The position numbers were made by a program, and so were the translations under genes. The notes beneath the pieces are model-generated. The model was not told the DNA's origin and made no database searches. It saw nothing but the letters and a program-made list of their open reading frames with translations. 64,000 nucleotides of DNA from Prochlorococcus sp. AG-402-C09. Lineage in GTDB: Bacteria > Cyanobacteriota > Cyanobacteriia > PCC-6307 > Cyanobiaceae. This document shows positions 18,075 through 27,169 of this stretch, in pieces. The stretch spans positions 1 to 64,000 of the forward strand of contig QCHN01000004.1 in assembly GCA_003279565.1 (NCBI GenBank), given 5' to 3'. The stretch's first letter is position 1. Each line of letters starts with the position of its first letter.

Positions 18075-19668
18075 ATTTATTTTTTAAATACTTATTAAGA
18101 TTCATAATACTATCAATTTTAAGAATAATTGCTAGATAGTAAAATATAACAAGACTTATTGCAGAAGATACTAAGATTTTAAATAATAAATATAAAAAGC
18201 TATAAGGTAAATTAATTATGTTGAAAATATAAGATGAGCAATTTCCACAGATAATACCTGTTAAAATAATTCTAATATTTTGAGATAATATTATAGATAA
18301 ACTGAAGTTATCTAGTTTTTTATTTAATTTTAATAATAAAAGTATACAAGAAAAAAAGTTGACAAATGTAGTTGAAAATACTAATCCATTTACCCCTAGA
18401 TTCAAAGGTGATAGTTCACCCCAAGGACTTGAACCTCCTATTAAAAACCAATCTAAAAATACATTTAGGAATATTGCTATAGTTGATATTCTAAATGGTG
18501 TTTTTGCATCTTCAATGCCATAGAAAACTCTAACTAATAGATCTCTCGATAGATAAAAAGGCATTCCTATTCCATACGCAATTAATAGTTGACCTACAAT
18601 ATCTATAGCATCTTGATTAAAAGAGCCTCTTCCGTAGATCGTGATAACTATTGGAGTAGAAAGTGAAATAAATATAGACCCTAAAAATACCATCGAAGTG
18701 AATGAAAGATTTAATCCTTGATGAATCTTTTCTATCAACTTTGTATGATTTTCTCGTGCCCTTAAACTTACAAAGACTGGTAATAATGGAATTAAAATAG
18801 TACTTGATATTATTCCAAGAGGAGCTTGTACTAAAAAGTTTGCATAACTTAAAGAGGCCGCGGCTCCAACTATTTTTGATGCGAAGAACAAATCAGTAAA
18901 AACATTAATTTGAATCATTCCTGCAGAAAGTGATGCAGGAGCAATCATTCTCCATGCCCTTCTTATTTCTGAATATTGTGCTTGGATTGAAATACTTATT
19001 GTAAATATACCCTTTTTAATTAAGTAGGGTATTTGAATTAAATATTGAGATAGAGCTCCAATAAATGTTGCTTTTGCAAGGATCATTCCTCCTCTAATAT
19101 TCAATTCATATGAATCAATTAAGTTTACTTTGTTGATCCAAAAGTTTGATATCCAGATTATGATTATTAGACTTGAAATTAATGGCGCTATAGAGGGGAT
19201 GAAAAATTCTTTTTTGGCATTCAGTGATCCAAATCCTAGACCTATTAACCCAGAAAGGAATATTATTGGTGACATTATTTTTAACTGAGAGGATGCTATT
19301 TCTTTGATCTCAGGAGTTAAATTTGGGCCTACTAGATTGATTAATAAATCAGATGAAAAAAATATAAAAAAACTGATCAATAATAAAAATAGAGTTAAAA
19401 TAGTATTTAATGAATTTATAAATAACTTGCTATCAACTTTGTTTTTATCTGCCAATAGGGTAACCATTGAATTATGTAATGGTCCATTAATGCCTCCTAA
19501 AAGAACTAAGAAAAAACCAGGTATAATGTAAGCATAATTATATGCATCATATGCAGCACTGATTCCGAAAGCACCAGCAATAACTAATTGCCTCACCATG
19601 CCTCCAAACTTGCTTAATAAAGTTCCTAAGCTTACGACGAAAGCAATTTCTTTTATTGATTTTGACAT
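18061..19668 (-). CDS. murJ: Lipid II flippase MurJ (MviN)
   Basis: A 535-residue polytopic membrane protein of the MOP/MATE-like exporter superfamily, with about 14 hydrophobic helices spread over its length. Family blocks include GTLLSKFGGMVRQLVIAGAF near the N-terminus, FFLVLLGGINGPLHNSMV, and YGIGMPFYLSRDLLVRVFYG in the second half. MurJ moves lipid II across the plasma membrane for peptidoglycan synthesis. Charged residues in the first helix (KFGGMVRQ) match those needed for transport in characterised MurJ. It is a single gene on the minus strand. Confidence 0.9.
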   Translation of the reverse strand: MSKSIKEIAFVVSLGTLLSKFGGMVRQLVIAGAFGISAAYDAYNYAYIIPGFFLVLLGGINGPLHNSMVTLLADKNKVDSKLFINSLNTILTLFLLLISFFIFFSSDLLINLVGPNLTPEIKEIASSQLKIMSPIIFLSGLIGLGFGSLNAKKEFFIPSIAPLISSLIIIIWISNFWINKVNLIDSYELNIRGGMILAKATFIGALSQYLIQIPYLIKKGIFTISISIQAQYSEIRRAWRMIAPASLSAGMIQINVFTDLFFASKIVGAAASLSYANFLVQAPLGIISSTILIPLLPVFVSLRARENHTKLIEKIHQGLNLSFTSMVFLGSIFISLSTPIVITIYGRGSFNQDAIDIVGQLLIAYGIGMPFYLSRDLLVRVFYGIEDAKTPFRISTIAIFLNVFLDWFLIGGSSPWGELSPLNLGVNGLVFSTTFVNFFSCILLLLKLNKKLDNFSLSIILSQNIRIILTGIICGNCSSYIFNIINLPYSFLYLLFKILVSSAISLVIFYYLAIILKIDSIMNLNKYLKNKFIRL

Positions 19669-19741
19669 GTTAGATTTGAAAATAGGGGACTTTCATTGTT
19701 TAAATATTTTGTAGTTCTTGTTTCAATTGGATGTTAATTAA

Positions 19742-20503
19742 GTGATAAAAACTGGAAAAACTATTATTGAGTTTCCCCCCCTTATAGAGGGGGTTTTAAT
19801 TAAGAGATATAAGAGATTTCTGGCTGATATTGAGTTGGATCATGGAGAAGTTGTAACGGCCCATTGTGCAAATACAGGACCAATGAAAGGGGTCTTATGG
19901 CCTGGTGGCCGAGTCAGGCTTAAGTACTCTCCTTCACCTAAACGTAAATTAGATTGGTCTTGGGAGCAAGCTGAGGTTCCAAGCCATAATGAACTTAAGA
20001 AATGCTGGGTCGGTATCAATACATCTTTACCTAATAAATTGATTAGACGTTTAATAGAAGCAAATTGTTTAGAAAAAGAATTGGGGGTAATTTCAAATAT
20101 CAAACCTGAAGTTAAATATGGTTTAGAAGGTAAAAGTCGAATTGATTTATTGCTTGAACCAGAAAATAGCAATTTAGATAATAGAAAAATTTATATAGAG
20201 GTAAAAAATACAACTTGGTGTTCTCATTCATTAGCTTTGTTTCCAGATACTGTCACTACTAGAGGCCAAAAACATCTAAGAGAGCTAATGAGTGTTTGTC
20301 CTAATTCAAGAGCAGTATTAATTCCTTGTATTAGCAGGTCTGATATGGAGGTTTTTGCACCTGCTGATTCCGCTGATCCGCTTTATGGAGATCTATTTAG
20401 AGAGGCTTTGTCTAATGGAATTGAGGTGATTCCATGCTCGTTTGGTTTTTTTAATGATCATATTTCTTGGGAGGGAGTTAAGCCTTATAGAAGTTTTCAG
20501 TAA
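19742..20503 (+). CDS. sfsA: SfsA-like DNA/RNA nuclease-fold protein
   Basis: A 253-residue member of the sugar fermentation stimulation protein family. The N-terminal part is OB-like ([20 protein letters not shown] and [13 protein letters not shown]). The C-terminal part has a restriction-endonuclease-like core (RIDLLL...[10 protein letters not shown]). The acidic and lysine residues of the D-ExK type nuclease site (D in RIDLLL, EVK) are visible. Its role in cyanobacteria is unknown. It starts with GTG at 19742, diverging from murJ with 73 bases between. Confidence 0.85.
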   Translation: MIKTGKTIIEFPPLIEGVLIKRYKRFLADIELDHGEVVTAHCANTGPMKGVLWPGGRVRLKYSPSPKRKLDWSWEQAEVPSHNELKKCWVGINTSLPNKLIRRLIEANCLEKELGVISNIKPEVKYGLEGKSRIDLLLEPENSNLDNRKIYIEVKNTTWCSHSLALFPDTVTTRGQKHLRELMSVCPNSRAVLIPCISRSDMEVFAPADSADPLYGDLFREALSNGIEVIPCSFGFFNDHISWEGVKPYRSFQ

Positions 20504-20651
20504 AATTTTTATTGCAATCAATTTAGATTTAAAGTCTTTTAAAGCTTTATTTATATTTAATCTATAACTTCTAGCCAGGATTTCAAAGAATTCAATTCTT
20601 TTTGAAAATATTTTTAAAAAATTAAAAGTTATTCAATGAACACAAAGAAAT

Positions 20652-20665
20652 GTATCGGTGAATAC
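20652..20665 (+). promoter_or_regulatory. NtcA-binding site of amt1
   Basis: GTATCGGTGAATAC is a perfect GTA-N8-TAC NtcA box, 129 bases before the amt1 ATG. A -10 of the TAN3T type is not obvious at the expected 22-base spacing. The best candidate is TTGTAT or TATCAA at 20691-20699, implying a start near 20700 and a leader of about 90 bases. Confidence 0.75.
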
Positions 20666-20793
20666 ATTTTTAAGATATTAAAGTCTTTTTTTGTATCAAC
20701 ACGTACATCTTTCTTCCCTATGTTGCGTGCATATTCATAAATGTATAAATTCTGGATTAACTATCCATCTCTTTCCCGCAGTAAGCATTATTT

Positions 20794-22284
20794 ATGACCA
20801 CTGCTTTGCAATCGCCTCCCAGGCGAACTACTTCTCGTCTTCAAGACGCAAGTCTTTTAAACGGGCCAATGCTTCTTCTAAGAAGTATTAAGGGTTTCAG
20901 AAGAAGTCAGTCTTGGGCATGGCTAGCTTCTATCCCATTAGCTCTTTTGGGATTAGGTGTTTTCACTTTCTCTGCTCGAGCTGAGGTTGCACTTTCAGAC
21001 TTGACTGGACCTCAAGCGGCAGCATTCTTGGCTGACAACCTTTGGTTATTTATAGCCACAATCCTTGTGATTTTTATGAACGCAGGATTTGCAATGGTTG
21101 AAGCTGGTATGTGCCGCCAAAAAAATGCGGTCAACATTTTAGCTAAAAATTTATTTGTTTTTGCTCTTGCTGTTACTGCCTACTGGGTAATTGGATATTC
21201 CCTTATGTATGGCGGATCAGTAATTGATGGTTGGCTTTATTTCCAAGGATTATTTGTTGATCCTGACCCTTCAGGAGCACTAGAGTGTGCAGCTGCTGGT
21301 GATACAGGTTGCCTGGTTCCCGCAGTTGATTTCCTTTTTCAATCTGCTTTTGCTGGTACTGCTGCAACTATCGTCTCTGGATTGGTTGCTGAAAGAGTCA
21401 AATTTGGCGAATTCGTCGTTTTCTCTGTAGTCCTAACTGCCTTTATTTATCCAATTGCTGGAAGTTGGCAGTGGAATGGTGGTTGGCTTTCTGAGCTTGG
21501 ATTTATTGATTTTGCTGGTTCATCTATTGTTCATTCTGTTGGAGGATGGGCAGGTCTTGTGGGAGCAATGCTTCTTGGACCACGTATCGGCAAGTTTGTA
21601 GATGGTAAAGCTCAAGCGATGCCTGGTCACAATATGGCCATTGCGACTTTAGGAGCTCTTATCCTTTGGATTGGTTGGTATGGATTCAACCCTGGCTCCG
21701 AGTTGGCTATGGATCAATACGTTGCTTACGTTGCTGTAACAACAACTTTGGCAGCAGCTGGCGGAGCAATCGCGGCTACAGTTTTATCTACAATCACTTC
21801 TGGAAAACCTGATCTAACAATGATCATCAATGGTATTCTTGCTGGATTAGTAAGTATTACTGCTGGTTGTGGCAATATGACTTTTGCTGGATCTTGGCTT
21901 GCTGGTGCAGTAGGGGGACTAATTGTAGTAGTTGCAGTAGCTGCTTTGGACTCAGCAGGTATTGATGATCCAGTTGGTGCTTTCTCAGTGCACGGTGTTT
22001 GTGGCGTTTGGGGAACTGTTGTTATCGGCCTTTGGGGAGTTGATGGCATGGATCCAGGTGCTGCAGGAATTGGTCTTCTCAATGGAGGAGGAATTAGCCA
22101 ATTCTTAATTCAAGCATTAGGTGCAGCTGCTTATGGCATCTGGACTGTTATTACATGTTGGATTGCTTGGCAAATTATTGGTGGCTTCTTCGGAGGTATC
22201 AGAGTTAGCGAAGCAGAAGAGACACAGGGCCTTGATATTGGCGAGCATGGAATGGAGGCTTATCCTGACTTTGCCTCTAGTTAG
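20794..22284 (+). CDS. amt1: Ammonium transporter Amt1
   Basis: A 496-residue Amt/MEP/Rh channel for ammonium uptake across the plasma membrane. After a 45-residue basic N-terminal stretch and a signal-like helix (WAWLASIPLALLGLGVFTFS), the eleven-span core follows. It contains VIFMNAGFAMVEAGMCRQKN, AFAGTAATIVSGLVAERVKF, IDFAGSSIVHSVGGWAG, and DDPVGAFSVHGVCGVWGT with the twin pore histidines. The Amt signature region is complete. A perfect NtcA box lies upstream and a strong terminator downstream. Expression is therefore expected to rise under nitrogen limitation. GC content is visibly higher than in its neighbours, in line with high expression. Confidence 0.95.
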   Translation: MTTALQSPPRRTTSRLQDASLLNGPMLLLRSIKGFRRSQSWAWLASIPLALLGLGVFTFSARAEVALSDLTGPQAAAFLADNLWLFIATILVIFMNAGFAMVEAGMCRQKNAVNILAKNLFVFALAVTAYWVIGYSLMYGGSVIDGWLYFQGLFVDPDPSGALECAAAGDTGCLVPAVDFLFQSAFAGTAATIVSGLVAERVKFGEFVVFSVVLTAFIYPIAGSWQWNGGWLSELGFIDFAGSSIVHSVGGWAGLVGAMLLGPRIGKFVDGKAQAMPGHNMAIATLGALILWIGWYGFNPGSELAMDQYVAYVAVTTTLAAAGGAIAATVLSTITSGKPDLTMIINGILAGLVSITAGCGNMTFAGSWLAGAVGGLIVVVAVAALDSAGIDDPVGAFSVHGVCGVWGTVVIGLWGVDGMDPGAAGIGLLNGGGISQFLIQALGAAAYGIWTVITCWIAWQIIGGFFGGIRVSEAEETQGLDIGEHGMEAYPDFASS

Positions 22285-22316
22285 TTTGCCTTGTTTAATT
22301 GTCTTACATTAAATCT

Positions 22317-22347
22317 AAAAAAGCCCGGATATATTCCGGGCTTTTTT
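22317..22347 (+). terminator. Intrinsic terminator of amt1
   Basis: A-tract, then GCCCGGA (22323-22329), loop TATAT, TCCGGGC (22335-22341) and six Ts. It is a perfect GC-rich stem 33 bases after the amt1 stop. Confidence 0.92.
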
Positions 22348-22404
22348 AGTGTGGTTTAATAGTGATGAGATTCCTATCAATTTGTTTTTTACTATTTAAT
22401 TGAA

Positions 22405-23610
22405 ATGGATACTCAAGCCTTTAAGCAAACTCTTCATAAATCAGATCGTTATAACCGAAGAGGATTTGGCTCTGCAAATAAGAGAGCTCAAGCCCTTGCA
22501 GAAGCTTATCAAAGTGGATTGATTGGATCCATTAGAGAAAATGGAAATCTTTTAGAGCATGGAAGACTAAAAGTTAAACTTGCAGAAGCTTTTGGATTTT
22601 GTTGGGGCGTAGAAAGATCCGTAGCAATGGCTTACGAGACAAGGAAGCATTATCCAAATGAAAGAATATGGATAACTAATGAAATAATTCATAACCCTTC
22701 AGTGAATGATCATTTAAGGAAAATGAATGTTCTTTTCATTGCTGAGGAAAAAGGGATAAAAGATTTTTCGGGTGTAAAAGATGGAGATGTTGTAATTCTT
22801 CCTGCATTTGGAGCGACGGTACAAGATATGCAGCTCCTACACGATCGAGGTTGTCATATTATTGATACAACTTGCCCATGGGTTTCAAAAGTTTGGCATA
22901 CAGTTGAAAAGCATAAAAAACATACTTTCACATCAATTATTCATGGTAAATATAAACATGAAGAAACTCTAGCAACTAGTTCTTTTGCAGGAACTTATCT
23001 AGTCCTCTTCGACCTCGATGAGGCTAATTATGTCGCTGATTATATTTTAGGTAATGGAAATAGAGAAGATTTCTTAAATCGTTTTTCAAAAGCCTCTTCA
23101 GCAGGATTTGATCCAGATAAGGATTTGCAAAAAGTTGGAGTTGCTAATCAGACCACAATGTTAAAAAGCGAAACTGAAGAAATAGGAAGATTATTTGAGA
23201 AAACAATGTTGAAAAGATTTGGTCCTGCTGAATTGAACGAACATTTTATAGCTATCAATACCATTTGTGATGCTACTGAAGAAAGACAAGGAGCAATGTT
23301 TTCTCTTGTTGATGAACCTCTTGATCTTATGGTCGTAATTGGTGGATTCAATTCTTCTAATACAACTCACCTTCAAGAAATTGCAATCAGTAGAGGGATT
23401 CGTTCATTTCATATTGATACGCCAGAGCGAATTGGAGAAGAGACGAATACTATTACCCATATGCCACTAGAGGGAGGAGAATTGCTCACTGATGAAACTT
23501 TTCTTCAAAAGGGAAATATTAGTGTAGGAATTACTTCGGGCGCTTCAACTCCTGACCGTGTAGTTGAACATGTTATTCACAAGCTCATGAAATTAAGCGA
23601 AAATTTTTGA
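22405..23610 (+). CDS. ispH: 4-hydroxy-3-methylbut-2-enyl diphosphate reductase
   Basis: IspH (LytB) makes IPP and DMAPP in the last step of the MEP isoprenoid pathway, feeding chlorophyll and carotenoid synthesis. The 401-residue product is the long cyanobacterial/plastid form. The three cluster cysteines are in [30 protein letters not shown] and [16 protein letters not shown]. The [12 protein letters not shown] block near the end is typical. It follows the amt1 terminator and so has its own promoter. Confidence 0.95.
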   Translation: MDTQAFKQTLHKSDRYNRRGFGSANKRAQALAEAYQSGLIGSIRENGNLLEHGRLKVKLAEAFGFCWGVERSVAMAYETRKHYPNERIWITNEIIHNPSVNDHLRKMNVLFIAEEKGIKDFSGVKDGDVVILPAFGATVQDMQLLHDRGCHIIDTTCPWVSKVWHTVEKHKKHTFTSIIHGKYKHEETLATSSFAGTYLVLFDLDEANYVADYILGNGNREDFLNRFSKASSAGFDPDKDLQKVGVANQTTMLKSETEEIGRLFEKTMLKRFGPAELNEHFIAINTICDATEERQGAMFSLVDEPLDLMVVIGGFNSSNTTHLQEIAISRGIRSFHIDTPERIGEETNTITHMPLEGGELLTDETFLQKGNISVGITSGASTPDRVVEHVIHKLMKLSENF

Positions 23611-23672
23611 TAAGAAAAAAACACAATTTTGCCCCTATCTCTCGTAGGATAGTTGATAGTTTTTAGTGGAAG

Positions 23673-24206
23673 ATGACTCAAGCAAACAAATCTAATCTTA
23701 AAGATCCTGATTCTCAAAAGGTTGAAGTCGTTGTTCAAAGTCCTGAAGGGGAAGTAAATATTTTTGGTGAACTGTCAATATTAGTTCTTAGAGTTAGCTT
23801 TAGTTTATTGATGGTTCATCACGGTTTAGAAAAATTAAATGATCCAGGTGGATTCGCTGAATTTGTCGTTGGTAAATACTTCAGTTTCCTTCCTGGCGAT
23901 CCTGTGATTTGGACTTATATGGCGGCGGTAACTCAAATAGTTTGTCCAATTGGCTTAGCGTCTGGAGTGTTGGCGAGATTATCCTCCTTAGGTCTATTAT
24001 CAACAATGGTATTTGCTTTGTATTTCCATTTTATAGATACTGGCTTAGAGGGATTTCCTTTCGCAGTGGTAGAAAATCACAATTATATATTCGAATTGTC
24101 TGCAATTTACGCAGCAATATCATTTTATTTCTTATGCGCTGGCCCTGGAAGATTATCACTTTTTAGAAAGTCAAATAAAATAACTTATTATCCAAAAGGT
24201 ACGTGA
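23673..24206 (+). CDS. DoxX family membrane protein
   Basis: A 177-residue protein with four hydrophobic helices (about residues 31-50, 78-100, 104-124 and 138-158) and the DoxX-like phrase RVSFSLLMVHHGLEKLNDPGG. Family members are quinone- or redox-associated membrane proteins of uncertain role; the function here is unknown. The first 25 residues are charged and soluble. It converges on purH. Confidence 0.8.
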   Translation: MTQANKSNLKDPDSQKVEVVVQSPEGEVNIFGELSILVLRVSFSLLMVHHGLEKLNDPGGFAEFVVGKYFSFLPGDPVIWTYMAAVTQIVCPIGLASGVLARLSSLGLLSTMVFALYFHFIDTGLEGFPFAVVENHNYIFELSAIYAAISFYFLCAGPGRLSLFRKSNKITYYPKGT

Positions 24207-24268
24207 TTAAGTATAAATTTAAAAGCTAAATATTAATATTTGAATAAAGACTATTAGTTCTAAAAATA

Positions 24269-25825
24269 TCAATGTAAAAAATGCCTTTTGCCAGTTATTA
24301 CCATTTTTATACCTAATTCATTGCAAGCTTTAATTGAATCTTCATCTCTAATACTTCCACCCGGTTGAATAATTGAACTAATACCGTAATCAGCTGCCAT
24401 TTTTACAGTGTCATCGAATGGAAAAAAACCATCACTAGCTAAGACCGCACCTTTTGATTTGCTTCCAGCAGCATCTAATGCAAGCTTGGCTGATCCTATT
24501 CTATTCATTTGTCCTGCTCCAATCCCTAAACTTTGTTCATTAGATGCAACCGCTATTGCATTAGAACGTATATGTTTTACAATTTTCCATGCGAAGGATA
24601 AATCATTCATTTCTTCTTTAGTTGGTATTAATTTAGTAACGTTTTTCCACTCTTTTTGATCTATATTTGGTTCATCTAAATCTTGAATTAATAAACCACC
24701 TAGAATGCTTCTAATATGATTTTTAGGTGCTTTTTTAATTGATTCAGCTTTTAATTCTAAGAGCCTTAGATTTTTCTTTTTTGAGAGTATTGCTTTGGCA
24801 TTGTTATCAAAATATGGAGCAACAACGCATTCAATAAATATATCTTCAAGTTCTTTCGCCACAGCTTCGTCTACAGGACAATTAATAGCAACGATTCCAC
24901 CAAAGGAACTTATCCTATCGCAATCTAATGCTCTTTTTAGAGCTAAATATGGAGAATCTCCAATAGCAACTCCACAAGGATTTGTATGTTTGATTACTAC
25001 TGCTGCTTTTTGATATGAATCACTCTTAATAGTGTTTTCATATCCAAATTCACGGAGAGTAGATAATGCGGATTCTAGGTCTAGAAGATTATTTGTACTT
25101 AATTCTTTCCCTTGCAATTGTTTGGCGCCACTCCATCCTTTTTCAGACTCTCCGTACCAGGAGGCTTTTTGATGTGGATTCTCTCCATACCTAAGTTCTT
25201 GTTTTAATGATACGCTTTGTAGCCAAGAAGCTTTTTCGGAAGAGATATTGTTAGCAATCCATTTACTTATTGTTATGTCATAAATGGCAGTATGCTCAAA
25301 AGCTTGTTGTGAATATTTTTTTCGTAATTCATTAGTTATTCTCTTTGATTTGTATGCATCTATCAACCCTGAGTATTGACTTGGATTAGTTACTACAAGA
25401 ACATCTTGGTGATTTTTTGCTGCTGCTCTGATCATTGTTGGACCACCAATATCAATATTCTCTATGGCCTCTTCCCATGAAACATTTTCTTTTGAAATGG
25501 TTTGTTCAAAAGGATATAAGTTAACAACCACTAAATCTATTGGATTGATGTTTTGTTTATTTAAATCATCCAAATGAGATTGCTGATCTCTTCTAGCCAA
25601 TATTCCACCATGAATTTTTGGGTTTAGGGTTTTCACTCTTCCACCCAGAATTTCAGGAAATCCTGTGTAATCTGCTACTCGTTTAACAGGAAGATTTTCA
25701 CTCTCAATTAACTTTGCGGTCCCGCCACTTGAAATAATTTCGAATCCCAATTCATTAACTAATGCTTTAGCGAGAGGAATTAAACCAGTTTTGTCTGAGA
25801 CACTTAGCAGAGCTATTGGTGACAT
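24269..25825 (-). CDS. purH: Bifunctional AICAR transformylase/IMP cyclohydrolase
   Basis: PurH performs the last two steps of IMP synthesis. The 518-residue product has the N-terminal MGS-like IMP cyclohydrolase domain ([44 protein letters not shown]) and the C-terminal formyl-transfer domain ([27 protein letters not shown], and [11 protein letters not shown] near the end). The catalytic Lys-His pair of the transformylase (KHTNPCG) is intact. It diverges from the esterase gene with a 64-base gap. Confidence 0.96.
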   Translation of the reverse strand: MSPIALLSVSDKTGLIPLAKALVNELGFEIISSGGTAKLIESENLPVKRVADYTGFPEILGGRVKTLNPKIHGGILARRDQQSHLDDLNKQNINPIDLVVVNLYPFEQTISKENVSWEEAIENIDIGGPTMIRAAAKNHQDVLVVTNPSQYSGLIDAYKSKRITNELRKKYSQQAFEHTAIYDITISKWIANNISSEKASWLQSVSLKQELRYGENPHQKASWYGESEKGWSGAKQLQGKELSTNNLLDLESALSTLREFGYENTIKSDSYQKAAVVIKHTNPCGVAIGDSPYLALKRALDCDRISSFGGIVAINCPVDEAVAKELEDIFIECVVAPYFDNNAKAILSKKKNLRLLELKAESIKKAPKNHIRSILGGLLIQDLDEPNIDQKEWKNVTKLIPTKEEMNDLSFAWKIVKHIRSNAIAVASNEQSLGIGAGQMNRIGSAKLALDAAGSKSKGAVLASDGFFPFDDTVKMAADYGISSIIQPGGSIRDEDSIKACNELGIKMVITGKRHFLH

Positions 25826-25889
25826 CTTTATTGTTGGAAATCGATTCTTCTCGATAACCTACGCATCAAAGAAAGATATTGCATTTAAG

Positions 25890-26495
25890 ATGACTGAACT
25901 TATCTCCTTAAATTCTGAATCCGCAACAAATAGATTGGTTTTACTTCATGGTTGGGGAGCCGACGCAAATGATCTATTACCTTTTGGGAAATTATTAACT
26001 CATGGGTTAAAGGATAGTTTTGAAATAGTTTCTGTCTCTGCTCCTCAGCCTCATCCAAGTGGATCAGGTAGGCAATGGTATCCCCTGTACCCTCATGAAT
26101 GGGAACAGGTTCCAAATGCAGTAATAGATTTGGAAAGGCGCCTAAATAATCTTTGCTATAAAAATATCACTTTAAATAAAACAATGCTCTTGGGTTTCTC
26201 TCAAGGAGGTGCAATGGCGCTAGAGATTGCGACAAGAATTAAATTTAAGGGGGTTTTTGCAATCAGCTCTTATCCACACCCAGATTGGAAACCGTTAAAA
26301 GATATACCACCCATTTTTCTTTACCATGGAAATATGGATCAGGTGGTCCCTAAGGAAGCTTCTCAGAAAAGCTTAGATATTTTATTGAAAAATGAGGCTA
26401 AATCAGAGTTATATCTTTTTGATGGAGGCCATGAATTAACTATTGATCTTATTGATCATTGTCGTGGAAAAATTAAAGAACAATTTCTAAGCTAA
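25890..26495 (+). CDS. Alpha/beta hydrolase, phospholipase/carboxylesterase type
   Basis: A 201-residue serine hydrolase. The nucleophile elbow is GFSQGGAMA, the oxyanion region HGWGADANDLLPFG, the acid is in GNMDQVVP and the histidine in DGGHELT, so the triad is complete. The substrate is unknown; relatives cleave short-chain or acyl-protein esters. The frame is open upstream to 25791, inside the purH start, but the ATG at 25890 (MTELISLN) gives the usual length. It ends overlapping the convergent DUF3155 gene by 4 bases. Confidence 0.82.
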   Translation: MTELISLNSESATNRLVLLHGWGADANDLLPFGKLLTHGLKDSFEIVSVSAPQPHPSGSGRQWYPLYPHEWEQVPNAVIDLERRLNNLCYKNITLNKTMLLGFSQGGAMALEIATRIKFKGVFAISSYPHPDWKPLKDIPPIFLYHGNMDQVVPKEASQKSLDILLKNEAKSELYLFDGGHELTIDLIDHCRGKIKEQFLS

Positions 26496-26860
26496 ACAAA
26501 AGCGTACTCGTACTCTTCAATCTCTTCCCAATCATCTGCTGTAAGTTCTAAACCAGCAAAAATTTTGTCCTCACCAAGGAATTCAACGATAACTCTAAGA
26601 GAAGGGAAAAGAAAGTGATTCTCCTCAGCGTATTGAGCACTAAACAAACCTTTCTCTCCCCAAAAGAAGCGATCAGTAGTGTGTTCATTACGACGTACAT
26701 TTAGTATGGCGGGCGCATATAAACCCTCTTCGGCAATAAAGCGTCTCGCTGCGGTTACAGGCTTATGCTGACCAGTTCCTAAATGAAAAATAGGAACATG
26801 TGACATAACACGCTGACCAGCGAGTCTGCGTCTGCTAATTCTTTTACGCTTCTTTGACAT
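26492..26860 (-). CDS. DUF3155 family protein
   Basis: A 122-residue protein of the cyanobacterial DUF3155 type. It has a very basic N-terminus (MSKKRKRISRRRLAGQRVMS), a central block TAARRFIAEEGLYAPAILNV and an acidic tail (DDWEEIEEYEYAFV). The function is unknown. The basic head suggests nucleic-acid or ribosome contact, but that is speculation. It is transcribed away from the sensor-kinase gene across a 309-base region. Confidence 0.75.
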   Translation of the reverse strand: MSKKRKRISRRRLAGQRVMSHVPIFHLGTGQHKPVTAARRFIAEEGLYAPAILNVRRNEHTTDRFFWGEKGLFSAQYAEENHFLFPSLRVIVEFLGEDKIFAGLELTADDWEEIEEYEYAFV

Positions 26861-27169
26861 GAAAAAACAACCTTTTTTTTGGGGAGAGTGTTAGAGACTT
26901 TTCTTTTGTATTAGCTCTGGCTGAAGCTAGAGTAAATTAAAAAAAAGTTGAACTGATATGGAAAGTTTTTCTCAAACAATCAAAAGTTGACTACAGAGGT
27001 TACCCACCAATCTCTGCCGGAGCCTCAGAATCACTCAGAGTGCTCACTTTTGAATTAAATTTGAGATAGCCTCCTTACAGATAATCTAAATTCTTTATTA
27101 ACATCTTAATACTTTTTTCAAATTTTTCAAGTTTTTGAGTACTTCGTTTTCCTTGTTTAAGATTGCATA
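26861..27169. other. Divergent DUF3155/kinase intergenic region with GC-rich island
   Basis: A 309-base gap. Its middle (about 26990-27048) is clearly richer in G and C than the AT-rich flanks and folds into two hairpins (see the ncRNA candidate). The ends are AT-rich and should hold the two divergent promoters. No protein gene is evident; a 15-codon minus-strand GTG frame inside the island is too short to support. Confidence 0.55.
26994..27045. ncRNA. Candidate structured RNA or regulatory element
   Basis: A GC-rich island with two hairpins: CAGAG (26994-26998) with CTCTG (27012-27016), and GAGCCTC (27020-27026) with GAG-T-GCTC (27038-27045, one bulged T). The strand is uncertain. No run of Ts follows directly, so it is not a simple terminator. 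It may be a small RNA, a 5' leader of one divergent gene, or a protein-binding site. Confidence 0.3.

Noticed and set aside
20636-20740. A 34-codon frame starting MNTKKCIGEYIFK in the amt1 upstream region
   Set aside because: It overlaps the perfect NtcA box and has no ribosome-binding site or recognisable domain. Chance is more likely.
21726-22082. A 118-codon minus-strand frame within amt1
   Set aside because: It is an antisense shadow of a strongly coding, GC-richer gene; its proline/threonine-rich translation is typical of such artefacts.
24228-24241. AAATATTAATATTT palindrome between DoxX and purH
   Set aside because: Pure A/T palindromes of this size are expected by chance in AT-rich DNA. 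There is no GC stem for a terminator.
26999-27047. A 15-codon minus-strand peptide (starting GTG, containing SDSEAPAEIGG)
   Set aside because: It is too short and lies inside the GC-rich hairpins; structure explains the composition better.
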